A stretch of 27,793 nt of DNA from a virus. The stretch spans positions 1-27,793 of IMG/VR virus record IMGVR_UViG_3300030104_001483; one strand, 5' to 3'. A model generated the notes under the pieces. The model was not told the DNA's origin, searched no databases, and worked only from the letters and a program-made list of their open reading frames with translations. Of the stretch, positions 7,757-15,444 are shown piece by piece. Within the stretch, counting starts at the first letter, position 1. Each line of letters opens with the position of its first letter. Position numbers and translations under genes: made by a program.

Positions 7757-10220
7757 CTATTACCTCTATATATGCTTCTGTACATCTACAATTTACCACT
7801 AAACTCGCCGGAGCTTTTGGATCTGCCGGAAAATCTAACTTGATTCCATTATACAGATAAAAGCTATCAGCAGGAACTCTTTGATTGTCTAAAATAAAAT
7901 GTGCTTCTCTAACTCTATCATCTCTTTGTGAAACCCATTCTTTTTCAAGAGTTTTACCTGTTGCTTTAGCTGATCTTTGTTGAGACCAAGAACTAGCTTT
8001 AGCAACTTCAGTTCTTGCTATTGCTTTTGATCTATTTAAAGATTGCCCACCTAAAACTGTATTAATGTTTTTTGATAAATCTTTAAAAAACTTATCTCCC
8101 TCTGGTGTTCCTGCTACAGGATTCACTATTCCAAGTTTTTCAAACTGTATTAAAGAATCTGAAACAATCTTACTAACTCTTTTCTTTGTCGTATCATTTA
8201 ATTCTTTCATAACTCTTTTTGCGTTTTCTTGTAAGAAACTTGCTGCCTGACCATCTTGAAATACTGATCCTACTGCAGGAGGTACCTCTCTTTGTCCTCT
8301 ATAGAAACCATTATCAACTATCTTCTTTAGTGTTCTGCCTTGTGGCAATAACGCTGCTAAATCATCAAATATTGTTCTAATAGCTTCTTCTTCTGTAATT
8401 GAAACATCAAGATCAGCAGGAGTTGCTGCTTTAAATGCTTCATTCTTAGGAAAAAGATTATCAAATGTTCTAACAGCAAAATCATCAGCTAATGAATAAA
8501 ACAAAGGCAATAATTCTTTTTCAAACTTTGTATCTTCTATGACAATATCAATGTTTGTTTCAATAGTATCTACAGTAGAGCTACCTGATGCTGCTTTAGC
8601 TAAAGCTCTTCTTTGTCTATTTAGCTCTTTTGCATATACTGTTTGAAAAACAGAATCCCATCTAGTTCTTAAATCATCTATTGCTTTCCAATATGCTGCT
8701 TTTTCATCTTCTGTTCTATATTGTTTAACTTTTGGTAATCCAATATGTTTAGTTGTAGGATCTTCCCATCCATATAATTCCATAGTTGGAGTTTCAACAA
8801 GTTCTGTTTCTATAGCTTTTTCTTCCTGTTCTTCTTGTTCTTCCTCTACTTCTTCATCTTCAACTTTTTCTTCTTCTTTATCTAACCATGATGTATGTAC
8901 TCTTTCTCCATCAGCTGTATATACAAATGCTTCTACTCCTTTTTCTTCTGGTGTAGTGGATCCATACATAACTATCTCTTGACCATCAGCAGGTACTTCT
9001 ACTTGACCCATTTGTCTAACAAAAGAATCTCCACTATCCATAGGAGCAAACTGTGTAGCTTGTCTAGCTTCATTAATTGTTAAGAAACCTGCGTTAAAAC
9101 CTTGTACAACTCTTTGCATTGCTGCATCTTCATCTTGTGATAAAGCTCTTACATCTGATAAATCAAACTCAATATAGTAATTTTCATTAGTTTCAAAATC
9201 TGGAAGTAACTGATTTGTAAAGTCATTGGCTATAGATCTCCACATTGGTATCAGTTTTTGCTCTGTAAAGAATTCTCTTAGTTCTCTTACGTTACTGTAA
9301 GTTGCTGATTCTAATCCTGCACCTAGTCCGGCTAATATTGCAGGAACTCCTAATACAGCAGATATTCTTTCTTCATTAACGTTTCTTAATTGACCAATCT
9401 CTAAATCTTTAGGAGAAAAGGAAAGAGTTTTAATATCAACTTCTCCACCAGATATAACTAATGGTCTCCCTCTATTCTCCCCACCAAATCTTCTTCCAAA
9501 TGTATCTGCTATTGATTCTGCCTCTTCTCCGGTCATTGATAATTCATTCTTTGGGCTAATCACAACAGATGGTACACCTGTATTTTTAACTAAAGCAGCT
9601 GCCATTTGTGAAGCTGCTGCATCTCCAAGTATCTCTACCATTACTGCACGTAATGGAGATAATCCTCTTCTATGATTTCTAGGATCTATTCTTTCTCTTA
9701 AATGGATCATATCTTCACGTTCAATATGCAAATATTGTCCTTTTTGCTTGTAAATGTAATGAGTAATTAATTCTTCTTTACTTCCTTTAACTTCTACCAT
9801 TTCAGGAACTAATGGGCAAAGTTCTAATACTTCTCCACTATCTGATCGTAATTTAAGAATAAAAGCATCTCCTGAAACAGATACAGCTGATGTAATGTAT
9901 TGAGATAACAATGAACTAGAAAGATATGGGCTAGGATTTGCGTATAGCTTTGTAGTTGGATGATCTATTATCTTTTCTTTACCCTCAGGAGTGTTTAAAT
10001 AAACACATAAAGGAGGCTCAGAGAATGCTGTACCTAAAACATTTAAACAAGCTAAAGCTGCTGAGTTACCCTCTGGAGACATTTCATTAGCACCAGAAAA
10101 AAAACCTGTATCTGTATTAAATGGATAAACAATTTGCGATGTAGGAAAAGATCCAATGTTTTTCTTTTCAACAGTTTCTTGCGGTCTAAATATACCTCTT
10201 ATATTATCTGCTATACCCAA
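7749..10220 (-). CDS. Portal protein fused to MuF-like minor head domain
   Basis: This is an 823-residue fusion. Residues 20-430 are an HK97-family portal, the dodecameric DNA gate: LACLNVLGTAFSEPPL, RRGLSPLRAVMVEILGD, VPSVVISPKNELSMTGEEA, SATYSNVRELREFF and TINEARQATQFAPMDSGD. Residues 447-475 are a strongly acidic linker. Residues about 480-823 are helical and end in a MuF/SPP1-gp7 type domain: NRSKAIARTEVAKASS, then EWVSQRDDRVREAH, PADPKAPASLVVNCRCTEAY near 802-817 (CRC at the end is diagnostic). The start is TTG at 10220, right after the TerL stop, with GGAG about 10 bases upstream; no in-frame ATG exists before the conserved core. In many phages these are two genes. Confidence 0.88.
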   Translation of the reverse strand: MGIADNIRGIFRPQETVEKKNIGSFPTSQIVYPFNTDTGFFSGANEMSPEGNSAALACLNVLGTAFSEPPLCVYLNTPEGKEKIIDHPTTKLYANPSPYLSSSLLSQYITSAVSVSGDAFILKLRSDSGEVLELCPLVPEMVEVKGSKEELITHYIYKQKGQYLHIEREDMIHLRERIDPRNHRRGLSPLRAVMVEILGDAAASQMAAALVKNTGVPSVVISPKNELSMTGEEAESIADTFGRRFGGENRGRPLVISGGEVDIKTLSFSPKDLEIGQLRNVNEERISAVLGVPAILAGLGAGLESATYSNVRELREFFTEQKLIPMWRSIANDFTNQLLPDFETNENYYIEFDLSDVRALSQDEDAAMQRVVQGFNAGFLTINEARQATQFAPMDSGDSFVRQMGQVEVPADGQEIVMYGSTTPEEKGVEAFVYTADGERVHTSWLDKEEEKVEDEEVEEEQEEQEEKAIETELVETPTMELYGWEDPTTKHIGLPKVKQYRTEDEKAAYWKAIDDLRTRWDSVFQTVYAKELNRQRRALAKAASGSSTVDTIETNIDIVIEDTKFEKELLPLFYSLADDFAVRTFDNLFPKNEAFKAATPADLDVSITEEEAIRTIFDDLAALLPQGRTLKKIVDNGFYRGQREVPPAVGSVFQDGQAASFLQENAKRVMKELNDTTKKRVSKIVSDSLIQFEKLGIVNPVAGTPEGDKFFKDLSKNINTVLGGQSLNRSKAIARTEVAKASSWSQQRSAKATGKTLEKEWVSQRDDRVREAHFILDNQRVPADSFYLYNGIKLDFPADPKAPASLVVNCRCTEAYIEVIDE

Positions 10221-11447
10221 TTAGGTTACACTCCATTTTGTCTTTCTAACTATACCAAATCTAGCTGCATAGGCTAAAGCATCCACCTGATCATCATGAG
10301 ATCCAGAGGATGGAAAGCTAGTTAATTCTCTTTCAAAGTCTAATAACCATTTAGCATTTTTCAAAAAGTATATCGTACCATTTTCAATACCTGCTGCTGC
10401 CGGTACTGCTCTAGCTGTTTTGCTTTTATCTGCCTTTAAGTTCCTTATTGGCAATCCCTGCCTCCTAGCCATTTGAATTATACCTAGACCAAAACTTGAA
10501 TCCTCAACACCTAGCCAAGCCATATTCCAATTAGAAATCATTGATTCAATCTTAGGTAGTAATTCAGGAGCTTCTAATCTAGCTCTAAAGACATCTAAAA
10601 CTAATAACTTGCCATCATTAGTAGATCCAACTGTCATTATTACTGAATAATCAGCAGTTTCTTTAATACTTAATGCTGTATCCATTGTGCCAAAGATTGA
10701 TAATTCAGATTCTTTATATACATTATCTTCAATAACATATTCAGGATCTTCTCCATCTATAACTTCAAAATACTTAAACCATTCTCTTTTGAACATATGG
10801 CCTACTTCTGTAAATTCAGCTAAGAATTCCTGAGCATAAACTAATGATCCGAGTTCTTCTTTTGCTTGATCTAACTCTTCTTTGTTTACTCTAGGAGAAT
10901 TTTCAGTAGGATAATGGAAAGTTATCCAATCTTTTCTTCTTTTAGCGTTTTCAAACAGTTCATAAAACCAATTTAATCCATTAGGTGTACTTATAAACAG
11001 ACCTTTACCTAAACTATCAGACAATATTGGTCTAACTGTATCCCACGTTTCTTTTTCCATATAAGCAACCTCATCAAAGATTATTAGTGAAATACCACCT
11101 GCACCTCTTAAAGATTCAGGTTTATTTGCTGATTTTATCTGTATGGATCCACCATTCTTTAAAACAATTCTTTTTTCAACCTCTCTTGTTTCTGCATATT
11201 CATCTGGTAATTGTCTAATTAAAGATTTTAAATTAAGCCAAGATTCTAATGCTTGTGGATATACAGGAAAGATAACCCATACTTTTTGACCTTTTAACGC
11301 TTGATCTACAGCTGCAACAAGTGATAATGTTGTTTTACCCCATCTTCTTCCGCATACAGCAATAACAAACCTTTTTTCATTAAGAGATTTTATTACTTCT
11401 ATTTGTCCAGAATGTAGATCAGGAGGAGTTGCCTCAATAATCTCCAT
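10221..11447 (-). CDS. terL: Terminase large subunit
   Basis: This is the ATP-driven DNA packaging motor with a headful or site-specific nuclease. With the ATG at 11447 (GGGA ribosome-binding site, 14-base overlap with TerS) it has 408 residues. Walker A is CGRRWGKTT (about residues 33-40), Walker B is SLIIFDEVAYM (FDE at 124-126). The C-terminal RNase-H-like nuclease has its acidic residues in IFGTMDTALSIKETADYS (Asp256), WLGVEDSSFG (315-316) and SGSHDDQVDALAYAAR (384-390). The frame is open further upstream to 11525, but that would bury 26 residues inside TerS. All key residues are present. Confidence 0.95.
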   Translation of the reverse strand: MEIIEATPPDLHSGQIEVIKSLNEKRFVIAVCGRRWGKTTLSLVAAVDQALKGQKVWVIFPVYPQALESWLNLKSLIRQLPDEYAETREVEKRIVLKNGGSIQIKSANKPESLRGAGGISLIIFDEVAYMEKETWDTVRPILSDSLGKGLFISTPNGLNWFYELFENAKRRKDWITFHYPTENSPRVNKEELDQAKEELGSLVYAQEFLAEFTEVGHMFKREWFKYFEVIDGEDPEYVIEDNVYKESELSIFGTMDTALSIKETADYSVIMTVGSTNDGKLLVLDVFRARLEAPELLPKIESMISNWNMAWLGVEDSSFGLGIIQMARRQGLPIRNLKADKSKTARAVPAAAGIENGTIYFLKNAKWLLDFERELTSFPSSGSHDDQVDALAYAARFGIVRKTKWSVT

Positions 11448-11928
11448 CTTGTTCCCAATCCCACTTAAATTTGATTTGTGGATATTCAATATTAGTAACT
11501 TGTACTTGTGGAGATCCAATTCCATAGATCTGAGCTAACATCTTATAACAAACATCTAATATTCCTTTTAATTCAGTAGGATTCATAGAAGCAAGATCTC
11601 TTTCGTTTATTTCGCTAATTATCTTAAATATTATTGGTTTTATATCATCAGCTAAATCTCTAGCTGTTTCTCCAACCTGAGCTAAAACAGTTGAAACTAT
11701 TTGATCATTTAACATCTTATTTATTGCATATATACGATCAACCCATTGATTTTTAACAGAAATCTGTTGAATTCGTCTATCTGTAATACCGAAGTATTGC
11801 GAAACCTTTTGTAACGATCTTTTAGCTCCTAGATCCAAATAATAATTAAATCTTTTAAAATCAACATTGCTTTCTCCTACTTGTTGTTGATTTGGTAAAG
11901 CTAAAGACATATCATCTAAATAATCCAT
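11434..11928 (-). CDS. terS: Terminase small subunit (HTH)
   Basis: This is a 164-residue protein directly upstream of the large terminase subunit with a 14-base overlap. An N-terminal helix-turn-helix is visible at about residues 37-60 (RSLQKVSQYFGITDRRIQQI, followed by VKNQW), as expected for the DNA-recognition domain that selects the packaging site. A helical middle (MLNDQIVSTVLAQVGETARD, then IKPIIFKIISEI) would form the oligomerisation core. The ATG is at 11928; there is no strong ribosome-binding site. The C-terminus is aromatic and acidic (KFKWDWEQDGDY). The assignment uses the HTH, size and position. Confidence 0.8.
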   Translation of the reverse strand: MDYLDDMSLALPNQQQVGESNVDFKRFNYYLDLGAKRSLQKVSQYFGITDRRIQQISVKNQWVDRIYAINKMLNDQIVSTVLAQVGETARDLADDIKPIIFKIISEINERDLASMNPTELKGILDVCYKMLAQIYGIGSPQVQVTNIEYPQIKFKWDWEQDGDY

Positions 11929-11960
11929 AATTATTAACTTTAACTGTTTTTTAGTTAAAT

Positions 11961-12077
11961 TTACAGTTTTGTATAAGATTTACAATGTAATTTACAACCG
12001 CAGCATATATATTGACAACTACAATATCCTTTTAGTTCATCATCAAGATCATCTAGCAAAGGTGTATCAAACCACAT
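11961..12077 (-). CDS. Cys-rich 38-residue microprotein
   Basis: This short frame begins at ATG 12077, which overlaps the stop of the preceding membrane-protein gene as TAATG, and ends at TAA 11963-11961. Its 38 residues carry an acidic N-terminal half (MWFDTPLLDDLDDELKGY) and a cluster of six cysteines at 19, 21, 25, 26, 28 and 32 (CSCQYICCGCKLHCKS). The CxC-x3-CCxC-x3-C spacing suggests metal binding or disulphides. It fills most of the 148-base gap before TerS. No family is recognised. The coupling and Cys pattern argue for a real gene, but length alone does not prove it. Confidence 0.5.
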   Translation of the reverse strand: MWFDTPLLDDLDDELKGYCSCQYICCGCKLHCKSYTKL

Positions 12078-12259
12078 TATTTTCTAAAGCCAATCGTTAA
12101 TAACCATATAGCCAAAGTTATTACTGTTGCAATAGCTGTAATAGATTGAGCAGATCCAGAAAGCGTTAAAGTTGCAATAATTAAACCTACTAATGTCCAA
12201 CTAAGGTTTAAAGTTTCCTTAATTGCTTCTATTAACCAATTCCAAAGTTTTTTTATCAT
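12077..12259 (-). CDS. Two-helix small membrane protein
   Basis: This is a 60-residue protein with an amphipathic basic N-terminus (MIKKLWNWLIEAIKETLN) and two predicted membrane segments, about residues 19-36 and 40-57 (SWTLVGLIIATLTLSG, then ITAIATVITLAIWLLTIGF), ending RK. The ATG overlaps the stop of the acidic exported protein as ATGA (12256-12259). Size and topology would fit a holin or antiholin, but it lies far from the main lysis cassette at 18.0-19.0 kb. It may instead anchor or assist the upstream acidic protein. Function is unknown. Confidence 0.7.
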   Translation of the reverse strand: MIKKLWNWLIEAIKETLNLSWTLVGLIIATLTLSGSAQSITAIATVITLAIWLLTIGFRK

Positions 12260-14349
12260 CCTAATTTCCTAGTAAATACCATAGAAGCTAGAGATGCAAT
12301 TCTTGTAAGTATTACAGGAACTACAACCTCCTGAGCTTTTTCTTTCTGAGTTTCGCTTAAATCCGATCCTATTTCAGAAAAACTAAAATCTTCTAACTGT
12401 ATATCATCAATAATACTACCTATAGGATCCGCAACAAAATTTTCATAATTTATCTCAACAATTACATCCGCAATGTTATATTCCATTAAAGAATCATCTG
12501 CGTTCTCTACAGCTCTTTCAACAAACTCTGATACTGCTTGTTGTACATCTTCATCTTCTTTCGCAGCTTCTGCTATTTTTTGTACATCCTCAGCTTCTTC
12601 AAGGCCTAAAACTTCTTGTACAACTTCTATCTGTTCTTCTGTTAAGACTTCTTCTTCTTGTTGGATGATTTCAATAGACTCTTCAACCACTTCTGCCACG
12701 ATTGCAACTGTTTCTTCATTAACTTCATCCAAGTTTGATATGCCAACATCATTGATTTCTTCAACGATTGCAATGACTTCATCTGTATCCAATTCTTCCA
12801 CATATTCTTCTATTGCCTCCTCTAATTCTTCTTCATATTCTAGTATTTCTTCTTCAGAAAGCTCATCTTTATCAACTTCATCAATTTCAATAGGAAGATC
12901 TATTATTTCTTCTATAACCTCTTCTAATTCTGCAACTTCTTCTTTAACCATCTCCTCAGAAATAATTTCTTCATTATCCTCTGTATTGAATATCTCAAAT
13001 ACTTCAAATACAGTTTCTTCAACAAGTTCTTCATCTTCCACCATATCAACGATATCTTCAACAAATTCTTCTTCATTTTCAAATATAAGATCATCTTGCA
13101 CCTTTTCTAAATCTTCTATTATTTCATCTTCTGTAGGAGGAAATAAATCATTAGCTATAAATATATCTATTAAGTTTATATCTTCTTCAATAATAATTTC
13201 TTCTTCAAAATCATTAAATTCTTCTTCTAAGTCGTCAATATATTCTTCTATATCAATAATTACTTCAACAAACTCTTCAAATTCCTCTTCTGTTAGATCT
13301 TCAACAAAAACAAATTCTTCTTCTAATATTTCAAGCTCTTTTGCTTCTAACTCCATTTGATATTCTATTTCTTCAATTTCTTCTTCTGTAAGCTCAATAA
13401 TTTCAAAATCTTCTTCTATATATTCTTCCTCTATTTCAATTAATTCAATGTCATTATGATCTCTTTCTAACTGAGCATCTGTTACTGCTATTCCATATAA
13501 TTCTTCATTTCTAGCTCTTTCTTGATCTCTTTCAATAGTTCCATCATTTTGCTCTTTTTCTGTATAAGTAACTTCTTCATCTCCAACAACTATTGTTACA
13601 TTTGTACGTGCTTCTCTTTCTGCTCTTTCTTCATTCGTTTCGTTATATCCGGTTTCTGCCATATTATCTTCAACTTCAATAGCTTCTTGTATTTCCATTT
13701 CAATAATTTCTTGTTGAATAATTGCTTCTTCTTCTTCTCTAATACCTCTTTCATCATCTGTTTCCGATATACCATAAGATGCAAAATTTGCTTGTCTTTG
13801 TACATCTAATGGATTAAGAGTTGTAGTTGTTGTTGTGGTACCATCATATTTTATTTCTATATTATCTACTAAAGACCAATCGTTAATAGTAATAACAAAG
13901 CTATTAATAAATTTATTAGCAGTATCTTGTACAGAATAAACTACATCTTCATACATTTGTGCAATGTTCATACCTGTTTGTGCATCAATAGTGTTTGTTT
14001 GTGAAGTATCGTCATTGTGATTATAAGTTACTTCGCCCTCATTATTCATAGCTCCAATAGTGAAACCTACCTCATAAACATCATGATCTGTAGGTAAAGT
14101 AAATTCATAATCATTGCTAGTACCGCCATGTTTTTGATATTCAAGTTCTAAATGATTTCCATCCATGCCGCCATAATATTCCCAAGTATCATCAATTTTT
14201 ACTAAGGAATTATCAGTTGGAGGTATAACAATATCAGTAACTTGTTCCCCATCTTCAAATGTTTCTGTTTCTACAACTTCTTCAGCTATAACAGGATATG
14301 GAAATGCTAGAAAACATATTATAAATATTCTTAAAAACTTATTAGCCAC
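12256..14349 (-). CDS. Giant glutamate-rich exported protein
   Basis: This is a 697-residue protein of unknown function. A signal peptide is clear: basic start, hydrophobic core FIICFLAFPYPV, cleavage likely after Ala22 (PVIA-EE). Residues 35-170 form a globular, beta-rich domain (TWEYYGGMDGNHLELEYQKH, later VYEVGFTIGAMNNEG). A run of seven Thr (171-177) leads to three degenerate repeats around 192-205, 235-247 and 285-297 (pattern YGI-x-x-TD-x-ER-x-x-RE). About 350 residues then consist largely of Glu, Ile, Val and Asp with heptad-like spacing, then a C-terminus with VVPVILTRIASLASMVF and a basic end. The start is GTG at 14349 with no clear ribosome-binding site, overlapping a tiny upstream ORF. 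Role unknown; export to the periplasm or surface is inferred. Confidence 0.85.
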   Translation of the reverse strand: MANKFLRIFIICFLAFPYPVIAEEVVETETFEDGEQVTDIVIPPTDNSLVKIDDTWEYYGGMDGNHLELEYQKHGGTSNDYEFTLPTDHDVYEVGFTIGAMNNEGEVTYNHNDDTSQTNTIDAQTGMNIAQMYEDVVYSVQDTANKFINSFVITINDWSLVDNIEIKYDGTTTTTTTLNPLDVQRQANFASYGISETDDERGIREEEEAIIQQEIIEMEIQEAIEVEDNMAETGYNETNEERAEREARTNVTIVVGDEEVTYTEKEQNDGTIERDQERARNEELYGIAVTDAQLERDHNDIELIEIEEEYIEEDFEIIELTEEEIEEIEYQMELEAKELEILEEEFVFVEDLTEEEFEEFVEVIIDIEEYIDDLEEEFNDFEEEIIIEEDINLIDIFIANDLFPPTEDEIIEDLEKVQDDLIFENEEEFVEDIVDMVEDEELVEETVFEVFEIFNTEDNEEIISEEMVKEEVAELEEVIEEIIDLPIEIDEVDKDELSEEEILEYEEELEEAIEEYVEELDTDEVIAIVEEINDVGISNLDEVNEETVAIVAEVVEESIEIIQQEEEVLTEEQIEVVQEVLGLEEAEDVQKIAEAAKEDEDVQQAVSEFVERAVENADDSLMEYNIADVIVEINYENFVADPIGSIIDDIQLEDFSFSEIGSDLSETQKEKAQEVVVPVILTRIASLASMVFTRKLG

Positions 14350-14377
14350 CGCAGTTACAATTTTTACAACAATTCAT
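14342..14377 (-). CDS. Possible 11-residue Cys-rich leader ORF
   Basis: ATG at 14377 overlaps the stop of the upstream gene as TAATG. The frame encodes MNCCKNCNCGG and stops at TAA 14344-14342, two bases after the GTG start of the acidic exported gene (14349-14347). Four of eleven residues are Cys. It may only serve to carry ribosomes into the weak GTG start, or it may be a real peptide. Size makes chance occurrence possible. Confidence 0.3.
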   Translation of the reverse strand: MNCCKNCNCGG

Positions 14378-14595
14378 TAGCCGCCTATCTTCCATATAAT
14401 TTCTGTAATTTCTCCTGATATACCACTTACTATTGTTATTACTTCAGCTAATCTTTCATTTGCATTTGTAACTTCTGCTTTTAATACTGCAACTTCATTT
14501 GTTAATGTTTGTACAGTTCTAAATAACCATGCAACTAAAGCTGCTAATCCACCTTGTAGTATTTGGCTAGGATTTATCTTCATATTTCCATTCAT
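14377..14595 (-). CDS. Small membrane-anchored coiled-coil protein
   Basis: This is a protein of 72 residues (68 if the second ATG at 14583 is used). A hydrophobic segment ILQGGLAALVAWLFRTVQ (about residues 12-29) is followed by a heptad-like helix (LTNEVAVLKAEVTNANERLA, then VITIVSGISGEITEIIWK). This is a short one-pass membrane protein with a coiled coil, a layout seen in some phage holin-associated proteins and i-spanin-like proteins. It lies just upstream of the exported acidic protein. No family is recognised. Confidence 0.65.
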   Translation of the reverse strand: MNGNMKINPSQILQGGLAALVAWLFRTVQTLTNEVAVLKAEVTNANERLAEVITIVSGISGEITEIIWKIGG

Positions 14596-14599
14596 ATTA

Positions 14600-14815
14600 T
14601 TAATTTACTTTAAAAACTAGATATTTTGAAATTTTTGCTTTAGTTTTATCTTCAAAATCCTCAATAAAATAAGACTCTGTACCATGTTTAGATTTTATCT
14701 TAAATAAGATTTTTCCATATTTCCAAAGTATGTTTTGTGTTGGCGGATCAATAAAATCACTACCGGCAACAATATATCGTACTTTTTCATTTTTTTTAAA
14801 ACTAGGTATCCTCAT
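14600..14815 (-). CDS. Hypothetical small protein
   Basis: The chosen start ATG at 14815 gives 71 residues (MRIPSFKKNEKVRYIVAGSD onward, with GKILFKIKSKHGTESYFIED) and a 14-base overlap with the preceding gene, in keeping with its neighbours. The frame is open to another ATG at 14914, which would give 104 residues with a very basic N-terminus but would overlap the upstream gene by 113 bases. It is a probable small beta-rich soluble protein (an SH3-like barrel is possible from the KVRYIV and GKILFKI strands). No function is claimed. Confidence 0.6.
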   Translation of the reverse strand: MRIPSFKKNEKVRYIVAGSDFIDPPTQNILWKYGKILFKIKSKHGTESYFIEDFEDKTKAKISKYLVFKVN

Positions 14816-15221
14816 CTCTTTCAATATAGTGCATTTTTTTTGCAATCTTTCTATATTGTGTTTCGCTAATAGCTTCTCCGAGTAAATCATCTTCTTCTTT
14901 TTTCTTTTGTTCATTTAAAGAAAATAAAATGTTAATTAAATCATCATAACTAATATCAAAAAATATTTGTCTTTTGCCATCTACGCTGCCAATAAGATCA
15001 AATAAATCTCTTCTTGTATATACAATTTCCCATTTTGAATCAATATCAGCAAGATAAAAATCAAATTTAACACCGCCACAATGAGAATCGGCAAAAATTG
15101 GATGCTTTAAAAGCGGATCAATAGGTTTTATGTTTAATATTCTGTAATAAAGCCCAATAGTTTTAAGATGTTCTAGTAATATTTCAAACCCTCTATTTAT
15201 GTCATCAGAATAAACTGTCAT
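14802..15221 (-). CDS. Hypothetical protein
   Basis: This protein is 139 residues from ATG 15221, which has a GTGGAG ribosome-binding site seven bases upstream; the frame is open five codons further to 15236. The sequence is mixed alpha/beta (FEILLEHLKTIGLYYRILNI, then KFDFYLADIDSKWEIVYTRR) with a charged helical C-terminus (SLNEQKKKEEDDLLGEAI). No recognised family. It overlaps the upstream HTH gene by 17 bases, so the two are probably co-translated. Confidence 0.7.
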   Translation of the reverse strand: MTVYSDDINRGFEILLEHLKTIGLYYRILNIKPIDPLLKHPIFADSHCGGVKFDFYLADIDSKWEIVYTRRDLFDLIGSVDGKRQIFFDISYDDLINILFSLNEQKKKEEDDLLGEAISETQYRKIAKKMHYIERDEDT

Positions 15222-15444
15222 GATTGTACTCCACATTCAATCTATACATATAAGGCTTGTGATCGTGTATTGTGCATTTTTCGCCATCTATATTGTGATT
15301 ATCAGCTCTTAAATCAGAAATTCTTTGAGCATAATCTTTAATAAACAATTCCCTCATAATTGTCATACTACAAACCCATCCATTTTCATTTTTTCTTAAC
15401 AGATCTAATATTCTTTGTTTATCAGATTTAGTTTTTGTTTTCAT
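15205..15444 (-). CDS. Winged-helix DNA-binding protein
   Basis: The protein is 79 residues from ATG 15444, which follows GGGGG at five-base spacing; the open frame starts earlier at 15492 inside the previous gene. KQRILDLLRKNENGWVCSMT, then ELFIKDYAQRISDLRADNHN and a final beta hairpin (MYRLNVEY) is the standard small phage winged-helix layout: helix, turn-helix with R-I-S-D-L-R recognition helix, then wing. It is likely a transcription regulator of this operon; the target is unknown. It overlaps the upstream gene by 17 bases. Confidence 0.7.
   Translation of the reverse strand: MKTKTKSDKQRILDLLRKNENGWVCSMTIMRELFIKDYAQRISDLRADNHNIDGEKCTIHDHKPYMYRLNVEYNHDSLF

Noticed and set aside
11448-11525. 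Longer N-terminus of the large terminase
   Set aside because: It would overlap TerS by 92 bases and adds 26 residues without conserved character; the ATG at 11447 has a better signal and normal overlap.
12473-13360. Plus-strand open frame of 295 codons, Ser-rich
   Set aside because: It is the antisense reading of the Glu-rich stretch of the exported protein (GAA/GAG read as TTC/CTC and shifted to TCT/TCA). Serine monotony, no ribosome-binding site, wrong strand.
13522-13809. Plus-strand 95-codon Phe/Ile/Ser-rich frame and minus-strand 69-codon Lys-rich frame in the same interval
   Set aside because: Both are out-of-frame shadows of the acidic exported gene with compositional bias and no start signals.
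14816-14914. Longer N-terminus of the hypothetical gene ending at 14600
   Set aside because: It would overlap the preceding gene by over 110 bases, unlike any other pair here; not excluded, but less likely.
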